Assembly (NCBI GenBank): GCA_023653785.1
Contig: JAMKCH010041292.1
Location: 1 to 64,000, forward strand
Origin: Ophioderma brevispina
Lineage: Eukaryota > Echinodermata > Ophiuroidea > Amphilepidida > Ophiodermatidae
Reading direction: 5' to 3'
DNA length: 64,000 bases
Shown piece by piece: positions 10,515 through 20,234 of this stretch (positions are counted from its first letter, which is position 1; every line of letters starts with the position of its first letter). The notes under the pieces were generated by a model. That model had not been told where the DNA came from. It saw only the letters and a program-made list of their open reading frames with translations, and did no database searches. The position numbers and the translations under genes were made by a program.

Positions 10515-10930
10515 AAACAAGTGTAAGAAAGTTGAACCTCAAATAACTGTTTGAATAATAAACATTTAAGAATATATCTCAAAAAGAGAAATCCTTCGGT
10601 CCAACCCGATGGAATATCCCGTGTTTCAAGGAGCCATACACATTGTTGTGAATACACTTTATGATATAACACAACTTTACTATTATTAAGGTATTATTTC
10701 TAAAACGAGGTACTCAAAAATACATTAATATCATTTTACAATCGTACGTTCTTTATCCAATGCATTTTTCTCCAATACATTTTTGTCTGGTGCAATTTGT
10801 AAGCGACTGGTCTTAAAGACTACCGTGGAAACTGTTATAAAAGGTCAAAGTCTCCATGGAGAGAATGCAAAAATGATGAAAAAGTTTCAATTTAAAGTAT
10901 TTACAAATCTCTTACTCAATAATAATTAAT
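10515..10930. repeat. Interspersed repeat family R (copy 1)
   Basis: This shares with 46220-46640 the blocks AAAAAGAGAAATCCTTCGGT, ACAATCGTAC, TTCTTTATCCAAT and TTTGTAAGCGACTG. The 3' part (TAAAGACTACCGTGGAAAC, then GTCTCCATGGAGAGAATG) is also found near 43800, 44640 and 46470. Non-coding, family unknown. Confidence 0.65.
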
Positions 10931-10949
10931 TAATAACGGTCCCAAAAAG

Positions 10950-11165
10950 GCTATTATACTGAATTAAGGCAGCCATTTTGAAAACAGCGCCCTCTAACGG
11001 TACTTATCATAAATTCTAATTATTGGAATAGCATTAAATAATAATTAGCATCAAGAAATACCCAAAATTGATTTCATATTAACTCTTAGATAGCTGTTTT
11101 TAGTTTTAATATGCCATTTTCTAGAATTTTGGCGGCCATTTTGAAAAACGCCCTCTAGCGAGAGT
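10950..11165. repeat. Tandem pair with GCGCCCTCTA motif
   Basis: GCAGCCATTTTGAAAACAGC followed by GCCCTCTAACGG (10971-11000) recurs about 160 bp later as GGCGGCCATTTTGAAAAACG then CCCTCTAGCGAG (11131-11162). The motif resembles the core of bilaterian CTCF sites. Nothing coding is seen from 11165 to 11750. Confidence 0.45.
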
Positions 11166-11759
11166 TCCCCACATTTCCCAGAGGTTGGACCCAACAAATC
11201 TTGTTCAGCACCCTTGAAAATACAAGAAAACACCTTCAAACCTTCTTCCCCAAACTTCTAGAATGGGACTTTAATTTTGAACCCTACTAATGACATGCGA
11301 GAGAATATCTCATTCTTCACATCTTACAGGTCTCACCCCGACGTTCCGTGCAGCTCAAGAGAGCATAATTATGAGTTGTGGCATCGCTACAGACCACGCT
11401 GCTAAATTTCAAGCAAAAGGACATTCGGCTTTTCACTGATCGTGGTGAAAATGATGTCCCTTTTTGATCTAATGATGAAAAGTGGGCGAATATACAGCTT
11501 AATTAACTCAATTCTTCTGTCGTCTGCCAAGACGGTACAAATACAATTCTAATTGAAAATATACATGGCAACGCGTTACAAGGGCTCATAAAAAGGCCGT
11601 TTCTTTAAGGGAAAGTGCTCTTAGATGTAATCTACAGTCTTGAGTTATTTTGTCTTTTTTTAATGGATGTCTACCAGGTGGTATAGGTGAAACTAACGAA
11701 TTAATACGGGCTCATCATGAATATTTTGATATTGATTCGATTTGAAATGAAAATGACTG

Positions 11760-12000
11760 TTATAGATGATGATGATTCTGAACGACGCGCGCAGTGAAGT
11801 CGCATTACCAGCACGGCCTTCCATGCCTTACCTAATTCTTGCCGGCTGGTTCTAATTGCGTGAAATAGCGGTATTGCCAACACGGCAAACCCTTCTCAGG
11901 GCAGGTTTAGTTTTGCCGTACCGCGTCGAGTAAAAAGCTTGTTTTAAATAGCGGTGTTGTCTGTTCTACTGAGCGGGATAAAGGATCGAGGTGGCGTGGG
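11760..12000. repeat. GC-rich interspersed repeat G, copy 1
   Basis: Starts GAACGACGCGCGCAG then TGAAGTCGCATTACC and matches 12485-12760 and 14675-14765. It contains AATAGCGGT and CACGGCAAA blocks. The GC content is clearly higher than the flanks. No recognised protein. Confidence 0.65.
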
Positions 12001-12484
12001 TGGGTAACACAAGTGTTCTTAACACCAGTCATGTTCTTTAGATATTCTGCCAACATGGATAGGTAAACAACATATTCTGAACATGAGCGGTTCTCCTGCC
12101 GACATGGCAAAACGCGACTTTTGCTGACCCGCTATGGCCCCGGCTCTTTTCCCGCTATCTCACTGTTTCTTGGAAGGCACATACGGTATTTGGCATGCTC
12201 GACTGCACTAACCGCTATCATGCTGGCCAGCCTCAGCGGGGTCACAATACTTCCCCCGTTCCAGAAACTTCCTAGGGCATTTATTTCTTTGAGGTGTGTG
12301 TTTTACATGTAGGCCATTCCCAGTTACTTATATACAAGTGTTGCGTTATTTGTCATTTCTTTATGGATTGTACTACCAGGACTAGGTGTAAAAGTACAAT
12401 TACAAGAATTACTAAGTGTGTTCATCATAAATTTTATGATGTGATCCCTTCTGATATGAAAACAATAATAGGCCAACTACGATG

Positions 12485-12760
12485 ATTTTGAACAACCGCG
12501 CGTAGCGGAAGTCGCATTACTGGCGCGGCCTTGGCATCATTTTCTGCCCAACACGGCAAATGCCGCTATCGGCTTTCTACTGATGAAAATAGCGGTATGC
12601 AACCCGGCAAAAAACCTTATCAGAGCAGGTTTGATTTAGCGGTTTTTTATCGCATCGCGCTAAAATAGAGGGTCGGGCTGTTTCTACCGAGCAGGATAAC
12701 GGATTCGACCCGCTTTTCCGAAGCGGAAAACGTCCCCAGTAGAAACACGCTCTTTTACCA
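12485..12760. repeat. GC-rich interspersed repeat G, copy 2
   Basis: Same family as 11760-12000. It ends with CCAGTAGAAACACGCTC, which also occurs at 14657-14673 just before the third copy, so the family is arranged in different permutations. Confidence 0.65.
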
Positions 12761-12839
12761 TGTCTACCCGAATAGTAAATATGTCTTTATCTGCAGGATA
12801 TTCCAGGCAAACTTCGTCAAGCAGTAATTCAACCGTGTT

Positions 12840-14266
12840 GGAAAAATGTTATGTTGAGTAATTATAGACCTGTTGCTAACTTGCCTCTCATTTCTAAATT
12901 GGTTGAGAAATGTGTCACTTCACAGATACTTTATAATGTTAAACAACCATGAACTTCAGAAACCATTGCAGTGGCATAAAAGGCACTGCACAGTACTGAG
13001 ACTGCACTTAGGCTATGTTCAAATTGATTTCCAAACATGCATATTGATAATAAGAAGGGCCATTTTCCGGATTATGTTAGATCTCCCCGCAGCGTTTGAC
13101 ACTGTGGACATGATATACTGTTGAGTGCCAATAGGGGATCCATGAGTTCGGCCTCAGAGAATCTGTGCGTGACTGGTTTTCATCTTACCCTTAAGGATAG
13201 ATCCTGCCGTATTCTGTCTGCGGTAACTACTTGACAATATACACATGAATACGGTCGACCTCAAGGGTCTGTCATTGGGAACCACTTGGTTTTGTATTTT
13301 ATACACCACAGTTGGTAGTCAGCCTCCGTTCACCCACGGGTGAATACTACATTTATGCTGTGACATCCAGGTGTATCGGGATTGTCGATCCCAAATCAGG
13401 AGACACTGTGTGTGCACTGTTCAAAATCTCACGTTGGGCGTCGCTGATGTTAACCATGGATGATTGAGGTGAGAATAAAATTAAATTAAATCCGACAAAC
13501 AAAAAATTTATAGCTCATCAGTCAAACCACATGAAACTACTTCATGATGTAGAGCGTCAGCTGGATGCTGTCCTATCTGTTCCATTCTGATAAGTGTTCG
13601 CAATTTGGGCGTGATTTTTGACAATCAAATGTCAATGTCTAAACATGTGTCCAGCCTTGCTAAAATTGTTACTGGCAAATAGAAACATTAAAGAATACGT
13701 AGATTCCTAGATTTTGATACATGTTGCTAATGTGTTGATCATTAATTTTGTCTCGCGTAGATACTATAATTTGTTGCTCAATGGTAGTACTCAGCATTAC
13801 TCCGAAAAGCTTCAAAACACGTGTGCTCGTCTCATATTACCGGTATCTAGATTACTCACACAACCCCTGTTGAAGGAACTTCACTGGCTTAGTATATCTG
13901 ATCGGGTAAATCAAGACTCTTTTATGTTTATAAGGCACTGAACGGGCTTTGTCCCAAGTACATCAGTGAATGTCCGGTGGTCAGTAGATCACGTCATGGG
14001 TCTGTTACCACTCGTTATAGCCACCATGGTCTCACTCTCGTGGTTCCTAGGACACATAAATGTGCTGGCGACAGGGCCTTTACAGTGGCTGCACCAAAGC
14101 TATGGAACCAAATTCCCATCACCATTCGTAGTGCCAGTACTGTTGAAAAGTTTAAGTCAATGCTCAAAACTCACCTCTTTCAGTCGTATTACTCATAAAG
14201 GCGCTTTGTATCTATGTGAAAAGGCGCCTTTCAAAACATAAGTCATGTATGTTATGTTATGTTATG
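12840..14266 (+). pseudogene. CR1/L2-type LINE, ORF2 reverse transcriptase remnant
   Basis: Pieces in several frames follow the expected order of a CR1/L2-type RT. They are a YRPVANLPLISKLVEK block (about 12860-12910), LDLPAAFDTVD (about 13077-13110), GRPQGSVIGN near 13255, LNPTNKKFIA near 13490, YNLLLNGSTQHYSEKLQNTC (about 13765-13822), LHWLSISDR, APKLWNQIPITIRSAS and KTHLFQSYYS (ends 14196). The 3' end shows a GGCGC hairpin and a TATGT-type pentanucleotide tail at about 14243-14266, as is usual for these LINEs. The catalytic YADD block is decayed. Many stops and frameshifts make it inactive. Confidence 0.85.
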
Positions 14267-14345
14267 TGGTCTAATGGTTAGGGAGCTTGCCTTTGGACCC
14301 AAGGGTCCGGGGTTCAAATTTCGGTGGGGGCTACTTGATGGATTT
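14266..14345 (+). mobile_element. tRNA-like SINE head next to LINE tail
   Basis: GTGGTCTAATGGTTAGGGAG fits a tRNA A-box/D-arm. CTTG...CAAG can form an anticodon stem, and GGGTTCAAATTTCGG is a B-box-like T-arm. It lies directly after the pentanucleotide tail of the LINE. The loops are imperfect, so it is called SINE-like rather than a functional tRNA. Confidence 0.6.
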
Positions 14346-14674
14346 ATTCTATATAGGTACTCAATTCTGGATTTAATTTGTATAAGTGATATTGGGTAAA
14401 CTCAGAATTACCACTCTCTTCATGGTTCATTTGATATGGGCAAAGGATCCATGAAAGCTCTCACTTCCCATTCATTGTGTGTTTGTATTTGGTTGGATGT
14501 TGCAACATGGCGCTGATTAAGCTGCTGCCTCGAAGTTGCATTGTTTCTGTTTGATTAGTTTGTTGTATGTCTCTGGCAATTTAGCCTACGGGCCACGATA
14601 CGAGATTAAACCAGTTTTTATTATTATTATCGATCCGTGTTCGACACGGTAAACGGTCCCAGTAGAAACACGCT

Positions 14675-14765
14675 CATATTTGAACGACGCGCTCAGCGGA
14701 AGTCGCATTACCATGGCCTTGGCATCATTTCATGCCCAACACGGCAAATGCCGGAATCCACGCGA
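14675..14765. repeat. GC-rich interspersed repeat G, copy 3 (partial)
   Basis: GAACGACGCGCTCAGCGGAA then GTCGCATTACC and CCCAACACGGCAAATGCCG match copies 1 and 2. It abuts the 5' edge of the DIRS RT domain, so the DIRS element may have inserted into or truncated this repeat. Confidence 0.6.
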
Positions 14766-15402
14766 AACTTGCAAGGTTGCTTACGCTACTTTCGACAAAG
14801 CTGTCCAGTTGGTATTAGATTGTAGAAAGGGGGGTTCTGATGGCAAAGTGTGACATTAAGTCGGCATTTAGGCTTCTCCCAGTTGCTCCCCAGGATTTTG
14901 AGCTATTGGGCTTCAAGTTCCAGGACTCTTACCATTACGACAAGGCACCCCCACGGGGCGGCTATCAGTTGCTACCTGTTTGAGGCTTTTGCCACTTTCT
15001 TAGAATTCAAAGCTTGTCAGGTTACCAAATCAGCCTCAATCATGCATTATCTGGACGACTTCTTCTTCGTGGCTCCAGCTAAGAGTATGAAGTGCAAAGT
15101 GTCACTGAACAGTTTCCAGTGCATTTGCAAGACACTGGGCGTTCCGCTGGCTACGGACAAAACTGAAGGACCTACCTCGGTGATTACATTTTTTGGTCTC
15201 CAAATTGATACGAATTGATACGAAATTAGTTAGAGTACCAAAGGAGAAACTGTCCAGTGTGACAAACATCATACAGGAAGCACTTGCCGCAGAGAGTCTT
15301 CCCGTTACTAGAGTCCAATCGCTTATCGGATCGCTAAACTTCATACGTAGGGCAGTTTCCCCGGACAGGGCCTTCCTGAGAAGGATTCACACCAGTAAAT
15401 AA
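14765..15402 (+). pseudogene. DIRS-type retrotransposon, reverse transcriptase
   Basis: The reading frames give KCDIKSAFRLLPVAPQDFEL, then LGFKFQDSYHYDKA, GAAISCYLFEAFATFLEF, and the catalytic HYLDDFFFVAP near 15040-15075. LGVPLATDKTEGPTSVITFF, GLQID and LPVTRVQSLIGSLNFIRRAV then SPDRAFLRRIH follow. This order and wording are characteristic of DIRS/PAT-type RTs, not LTR or LINE RTs. A frameshift lies near 14955 and another near 15215 (a short ATTGATACGA duplication). No gag-like ORF was recognised upstream. The protein would copy element RNA into a circular DNA intermediate. Confidence 0.9.
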
Positions 15403-15780
15403 CGTGAGAAACAGGTAAGTCCAGCCCCCACTGCAGATGAGGTGTTTTGTTTTTGGTGACCCTAAAAACTAAGAGAAAAGGCGAGATCTGGGTTGCAAAT
15501 CATGGTTGCTATCAATATTAAGTATAAAATCTGTAGGAATATCAAAAAAGGTTGTCATTGATATGTTATTTTGATCCGACAAACCAATTTTAATCGCGGT
15601 TCAGTAGCTCGAACATTTTGGGGGTAACTACCCTAATTTCATGATTGATTGGGTAGGAGATATGATGATCTTCAAGCAGAATGTTAGCTTTAAGGTCTGA
15701 GATGTTCCATTGAGGAGAAAATGACGTTTTCATCTCGCCCATTTTGTACAGGAACGAATGGGGCCAGTATTTAGTGGTGT
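15403..15780 (+). other. DIRS RT-RNase H junction, unexplained insert
   Basis: Between the RT and the RNase H fold the reading frames are closed and the sequence does not resemble the usual DIRS linker. A GTAAGT occurs at about 15415-15420. A second intron is therefore possible, but no acceptor could be chosen with confidence. The long reverse-strand frame over 15590-15997 is taken as a shadow. Confidence 0.4.
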
Positions 15781-16208
15781 GAAACCAGCCGGTGGTATTG
15801 GTTTTGGTGCATTCTTCAGGGGTCAATGGACACAGGGGAAGTGGAATGAAATCAGCTTGCATCATAACACACCATTGCATTTCTAGAGGTCTACCAGATT
15901 GTAGTAGCCATCGCACTATGGGGCACCAGATGACAAACTTTAAGGTGCAGTTTTGGTCGGATAACAAGGCTGTGGTAACAATCATCAACAAGCACACCTC
16001 TCACTGTCCTTTCATCATGTCCTTAGTCAGGAATTTAGTTATGCAGTGTTTGCACCATAACATCCTTTTTGAAGCAGGTCATGTTCCTGGTATCAATAAC
16101 GGTATAGCAGATGCTCTATCTCGTTTTCAGGCAGGCAAGTTCAGAAGGCGGGCTCCTTGGGCAGAGGCAGAGATGACAGTTCCACCACAGCTAATGTTGG
16201 ATAGCTAG
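15780..16208 (+). pseudogene. DIRS-type retrotransposon, RNase H domain
   Basis: GGIGFGAFFRGQWTQGKWNE marks the first strand of the RNase H fold. It is followed after a frameshift by FKVQFWSDNKAVVTIINKHT, NLVMQCLHHNILFEAGHVPG and INNGIADALSRFQ. The DNKAVV and GIADALSR blocks are the conserved acidic RNase H motifs of DIRS elements. The domain follows RT and precedes the recombinase, the normal DIRS order. It would degrade the RNA strand during reverse transcription. One frameshift lies near 15870. Confidence 0.85.
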
Positions 16209-17040
16209 ACGAGGAAGTTCAACGCCTAATCACATGCTTCCAGGCACCCGATACCAAGCGTACGTATGACGCGGCGATTTCCCTTCTAAGGAAATTCAGG
16301 GCAGATTTGCACCTCAACTACTCCTGGCCTGTCTCAACCAGGGAAGTGATTTTGTTTATTGCCTTCATGTCAAGGAGGAGGTACTCGTATCGCACCATCA
16401 AAACATATATAGCAGCAGTAAGTTAAAGTTACTTCCACAAATTAAACGGATTTCAAGACCCGACAGCCTATAGAAGGATGGATGTTAGGCAAACAATAAC
16501 ATTTGATGTTTTACATCGCATTCTTCCAGCACTAACACATGTTAGGCATTCGAAAAGCATATGTTTCACGCCGCCTTTTCTTTAGCATACTTTGGATTCA
16601 TGAGAGTTGGGGAAATAGCCACTGGATTCAAAACATACAAACAATCATCGGTGCTACGAAGGTCCGACATTAGTAGAAGGATAATCAACGGTAGATCTGC
16701 CCTACAGGTTGTTATCAGGAAGAACAAACAGTACGGACCGCCTAAGATTATTAACATACCGGAAACAAGGAATCCAGAAGTATGCGCAGTTTCATCAGTA
16801 CAAAGGTATGTAAAGATCAGACCAAGTTAGGCGACATACTATTCTGTCACTTTGATGGCACCCCGTTGACGCGTATACAGTTTCCCACGTTTTGGTAAAA
16901 GCGGCGGTTACTCAGCTGACGTCTAATTTCGAATAGGCGCTGCGACAAACGCAGCAATGGAAGGTATACCAGATGAACAAATCAACGCATTGGGACAATG
17001 GAAATCTAATTCCTACTTATCCTACATTAGGCTTGCCAAG
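16209..17040 (+). pseudogene. DIRS-type retrotransposon, tyrosine recombinase
   Basis: The N-terminal core-binding part reads CFQAPDTKRTYDAAISLLRK, then STREVILFIAFMSRRRYSYR and TIKTYIAAVS. The catalytic part has FMRVGEIATG (first catalytic Arg, near 16600), SALQVVIRKNKQYGPPKI, and FRIGAATNAAMEGIPDEQIN (second catalytic Arg, near 16930). It ends with ALGQWKSNSYLSYIRLAK, which contains the nucleophile Tyr. These are the R..R..Y elements of DIRS tyrosine recombinases, which integrate a circular intermediate without target duplication. Stops or shifts occur near 16424, 16550, 16829 and 16936. An intron begins immediately after the final Lys codon. Confidence 0.9.
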
Positions 17041-17098
17041 GTATAATGTTTGTTGTTCTGCATTGTCATTGACAGTGTTAACTGGTTTTAAATTACAG
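17041..17098 (+). other. Candidate spliceosomal intron inside DIRS element
   Basis: GCCAAG is followed by GTATAATG at 17041, and TTTTAAATTACAG ends at 17098. Removing these 58 bases joins the recombinase codons (RLAK) in phase to AKVHALWII of the SGNH module. Unspliced, the frame meets TAA in the second codon after the donor. A pyrimidine-poor but T-rich tract precedes the AG. Introns are known in DIRS1-type elements, and no transcript evidence is available here. Confidence 0.75.
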
Positions 17099-17674
17099 GC
17101 AAAGGTGCATGCACTGTGGATTATCAGGGACAGCCACGTGAAAAGGGCGAAAGATTTGGCCAGAATGGAGCCCGTTACAACATCCAATTGGATGAACTCG
17201 GCTTCGAAGTATTCTGGAAGGGGAACAAGGAGGTGCTTTTGTGCAGGATCTTGAGTGCATGCTGAGAGATGAAGTATTGCACAGGCACGAACCGCCAGTT
17301 ATGCTACTGATCCACCTGGGGGAAACAACATGGTGAACATGTAAACGAATGAAATGCACAAGTTGTTGTTAGATATGGTAGGAAATAGCCTAGCAATGTT
17401 GCCCAATCTACCTATCACAGATTCTAGCCAGACTATTCTATGTCCACCTGACATCGCAACAGAGAGCACGAGAAAAGCTTCGCCAGGTAAATCGTGACAT
17501 CGTCAGAATCGCAGCACAGAACAGGGCCAGAGCAACGGGCCATAGACTCATCACGGCTGACAACCAAAGCGCTTGGGATGAGGTGAACCTAAGGGAAGAA
17601 GGGTATAGGCTATTTATCTCTGACATAAGGGAAGCTATGATGTTCTTTTCCAATAACCTTCGCTTCGTTTTCTA
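17099..17674 (+). pseudogene. SGNH-hydrolase-like module of the DIRS element
   Basis: After the intron the frame gives ALWIIRDSHVKRAKDLARM. The block around DSH is the GDS(L/H)-like first block of SGNH hydrolases, with Gly replaced by Arg. After frameshifts come LDELGFEVFWKGN, GGAFVQDLECMLRDEVL and PPVMLLIHLGGNNMVN, where LGGN is the Asn-bearing block. LRQVNRDIVRI and WDEVNLREEGYRLFISDIRE then resemble the C-terminal D..H block, with His replaced by Asn. The stop is near 17674. Downstream SGNH-like modules are known in some animal DIRS elements, but their role is unclear. Both the frameshifts and the catalytic changes indicate inactivity. Confidence 0.75.
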
Positions 17675-17758
17675 GGCTATTTTGTTTTGCAGTGTTTCTT
17701 TCTTTTATTCAGTATTCTTAAACAGCTGTGAAAATGTAAGCAATTTCATTGGCTGATG

Positions 17759-17789
17759 CCTGGGTTCAATTCGTTTAATTGAACCCAGG
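17759..17789. repeat. 13 bp-stem palindrome ending in GGGTTCAATT
   Basis: CCTGGGTTCAATT and AATTGAACCCAGG flank a CGTTT loop, perfectly paired. The GGGTTCAATTCG motif recurs in the arms of the large palindrome at 18027-18213, so the two are probably related. Confidence 0.8.
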
Positions 17790-18026
17790 TAGTACGCGAT
17801 GCGTATTGATGTTATTTTTAGGTTGAAGCGCTCGCGTCATACTGCGTTTTGCTACTTTCGCGCGCGCCTGCCAACGTTGCGTCTCGTTGCGTATGATCGT
17901 TGCGTTCAACGGGTTGTTCGATTGTTGTCACTGGGTGGTGGCAGTCCTTTCTTGTTGTATTAAAAGCCGTAAAACATCGCGAAATTGGGTTAAAGATGAC
18001 CTTAAATGATAAAGCTGTTTAAGAAT

Positions 18027-18213
18027 GAGAATAAAGGTATGATTTTGGGAACCGGTACTCTCTTTACGACGAATTGAACCCGGCGACACCATTATTTTTT
18101 GCGTGGAAGAACTCGGCCTCCGGCCTCGTTCTTCCACTTAAAATAATGGTATCGCCTTGGGTTCAATTCGTCGTAAAGAGAGTACCGGTTCCCAAAATCA
18201 TACCTTTATTCTC
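18027..18213. repeat. Long palindrome (~93 bp arms) with CTCGGCCTCCGGCCTCG core
   Basis: The left arm begins GAGAATAAAGGTATGATTTT. It runs through GGAACCGGTACTCTCTTTAC, GACGAATTGAACCC and GGAAGAA to a core ACTCGGCCTCCGGCCTCGT at about 18112-18129. The right arm then repeats everything inverted to CATACCTTTATTCTC. There are only a few mismatches and small indels. No coding sequence and no flanking target duplication were identified. It could be a foldback transposon or an inverted duplication around a small hairpin. Confidence 0.85.
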
Positions 18214-18474
18214 TAAATTAAAAAAAAGAAGAAAAGAAAATAAAATAAAAAGGGGTAATTCTTCTCGCCGCTGTTGGCATGGCCGGACAATTTAATGGCC
18301 CGGTTGGCGCTTTAGATGTTTACAAAGTTTACTAAGTCCACTTCAATCTGGTTGTATTTTTACACAGAAAAGTTTCTTTACCGGAAATTACAATAGCATT
18401 TGAAAACTTGAAATATGTTGCCATAGTCCGCACCAGACTTTATTCCTCACAATTTGAGTAACATATAAGTTCAA

Positions 18475-18800
18475 CTCAGGCTGTATACATATTTTTACAC
18501 TGAGAGATTCATGTTGTATTGTTACCGGTTATTTGGTTAAAATATCACAAATTGTGTTAAGCAGTTTAAACGTGAAGTTTTAAGAGAGCAATATGGTGCT
18601 AGACACAGAAAATCCCTGCTGCATTGGTTACCGGGATACCCGTGAGCTCAGGCTGTATTCATACTTTTACACTGAGAGATTTGGATCAAATATCGCAACT
18701 TGTGTTATGCAGTTTAAACGCGAGTGTTTGAGAGAGCAATAGGGTGCTAGACATAGAATATCCCTGCTGGAGTTGTTACCGGGATACCCGTGCTGTACTT
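18475..18800. repeat. Tandem repeat, ~172 bp unit, two copies
   Basis: CTCAGGCTGTATACATATTT...GTTACCGG recurs as CTCAGGCTGTATTCATACTT...GTTACCGGGATACCCGTG, including GCAGTTTAAACG and GTGCTAGACA blocks. Non-coding. From 18800 to 19450 nothing is recognised. Confidence 0.75.
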
Positions 18801-19465
18801 TTTTTCACCCGGGAAAGTTAGCTACATATGTCTCACATTGTATAGTTGTTAATTACTTCTAGTGTTTTTCTCTCATTTTATGGGCTGCTGCTGAAATTAA
18901 AGATGTCTGATTGGATCAATGACAATGTCCTTGTCTTGTAGCTTTATGACCAGTGTGTATGGTTTAAAAACTCTATTGTATGGGCTAGCATATTTGAATT
19001 CAAAGTTCCCACAAAAAGATATTGTGAACACTTAAACATTTAGTGAAATAATGTTCCGTATTTTGGGTATAAAATTCTATAAAAAACATAGTATGTTATT
19101 AGTTTCAGAATCATGAAATAGATAAAAAAACAGACAAAAATAAATGAATGAATGAATGTAAATCTTTCTGACTCACTCTGTACGTATTTCAAATACCTTC
19201 GTTTGAGCTCAAAGAGCGACACTGTGCTTGAAATGGATCAACGCCACCACTTCCAACTCCATCAGGATCTATCGTATACATCGGGAGTTGTAGCCATTGT
19301 GCCAGCCCACCATTCGCAAGGATTTCAGCACATGAGCGAAATGTATAAGCTGTTGTCAGCAGCTGAAGAAGTAAAATAATGCGATGATATTATTTTTTCG
19401 CACATATTTCGGATATCAACATTCAAATATTTTAAAATATTAGGAACATTAGAGAGACATGCACA

Positions 19466-19821
19466 CAGGGCGGGCGGCCAAGAACATCCCAATTTTCAGA
19501 CAGTCGCCCATTGGTTTTAACACGTAAAAGTGAAATTGACGAAAAATTTTGAGTTTTTTAATGTTGCAGGATATTTCTATTCCAAAACCGTTGGAGTTGA
19601 AGATCAACTCCACTGGAAGGGTTTTTCTGAATTTTTTTGTAGTGAATTTATTATTGCGAACGAGGACGAGGTCGTATTTAGGTCCATGGGAACACCCATG
19701 ACAGACCCACGTCAAAGCACCCCAAATGGTTTGAGGTTTGCACTCGGTATTGCTGTAATTCTTTTGACATTTTGGTGAATTGAATGCTATAAAAATGAGG
19801 CTTGGCCGCCACCGCTGCCTG
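19466..19821. mobile_element. hAT-type MITE, copy 1
   Basis: Ends CAGGGCGGGCGGCCAAG and CTTGGCCGCCACCGCTGCCTG form imperfect terminal inverted repeats starting CAGG. The flanking octamers CATGCACA and CTGGCACA match at six of eight positions. The body matches 29309-29655 along its length, including TTCCAAAACCGTTGGAGTTG. The open frames inside are not shared intact by both copies. hAT affiliation rests on the CAGG termini and the 8 bp duplication. Confidence 0.75.
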
Positions 19822-20234
19822 CTGGCACATTTGGAAAAAATTAGGGCGCCCTCAAGTGTTGAACTTGAAATTTGTGCATGTTGTAAAGCTATTACATTAC
19901 CTCTCACCTGGAATGATTAAGGACCAAATCAGTACACTAAAGAACGACTCATTTTCACCCTTGTGTGACATGTAAATGATAGAGGTTGTGTTCGTTATTG
20001 CGTTAAGAAGGATAACTACTTCAATGATAATAATGATAGAGTACGTGTTAAAATGATTAAACAAAGATTATCAAGAGCATGGTGGTTGTGTGAATTTTTA
20101 ATGTTTGTTAATGAAAAATCCTAAAGAACGACTAATCTTCACCTTGTTTGTTGAGAAAATAATGTTACTAGTAATTATTAAACACATGTTGAAGTCATAA
20201 TGATGGTGGGAACTGGGATACTTATCGTTAACAT

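Noticed and set aside
14266..14345. Functional tRNA gene
   Set aside because: Box-like motifs are present but the acceptor stem does not pair and the segment abuts a LINE tail, so it is SINE-like.
15590..15997. 135-residue reverse-strand frame
   Set aside because: It overlaps the DIRS RNase H domain on the plus strand, which has clear conserved motifs, so the reverse frame is treated as a shadow.
19152..19379. 75-residue plus-strand frame as a host exon
   Set aside because: The peptide is not low-complexity, but there is no recognised motif, no convincing splice sites and no neighbouring exon. Left uncalled.
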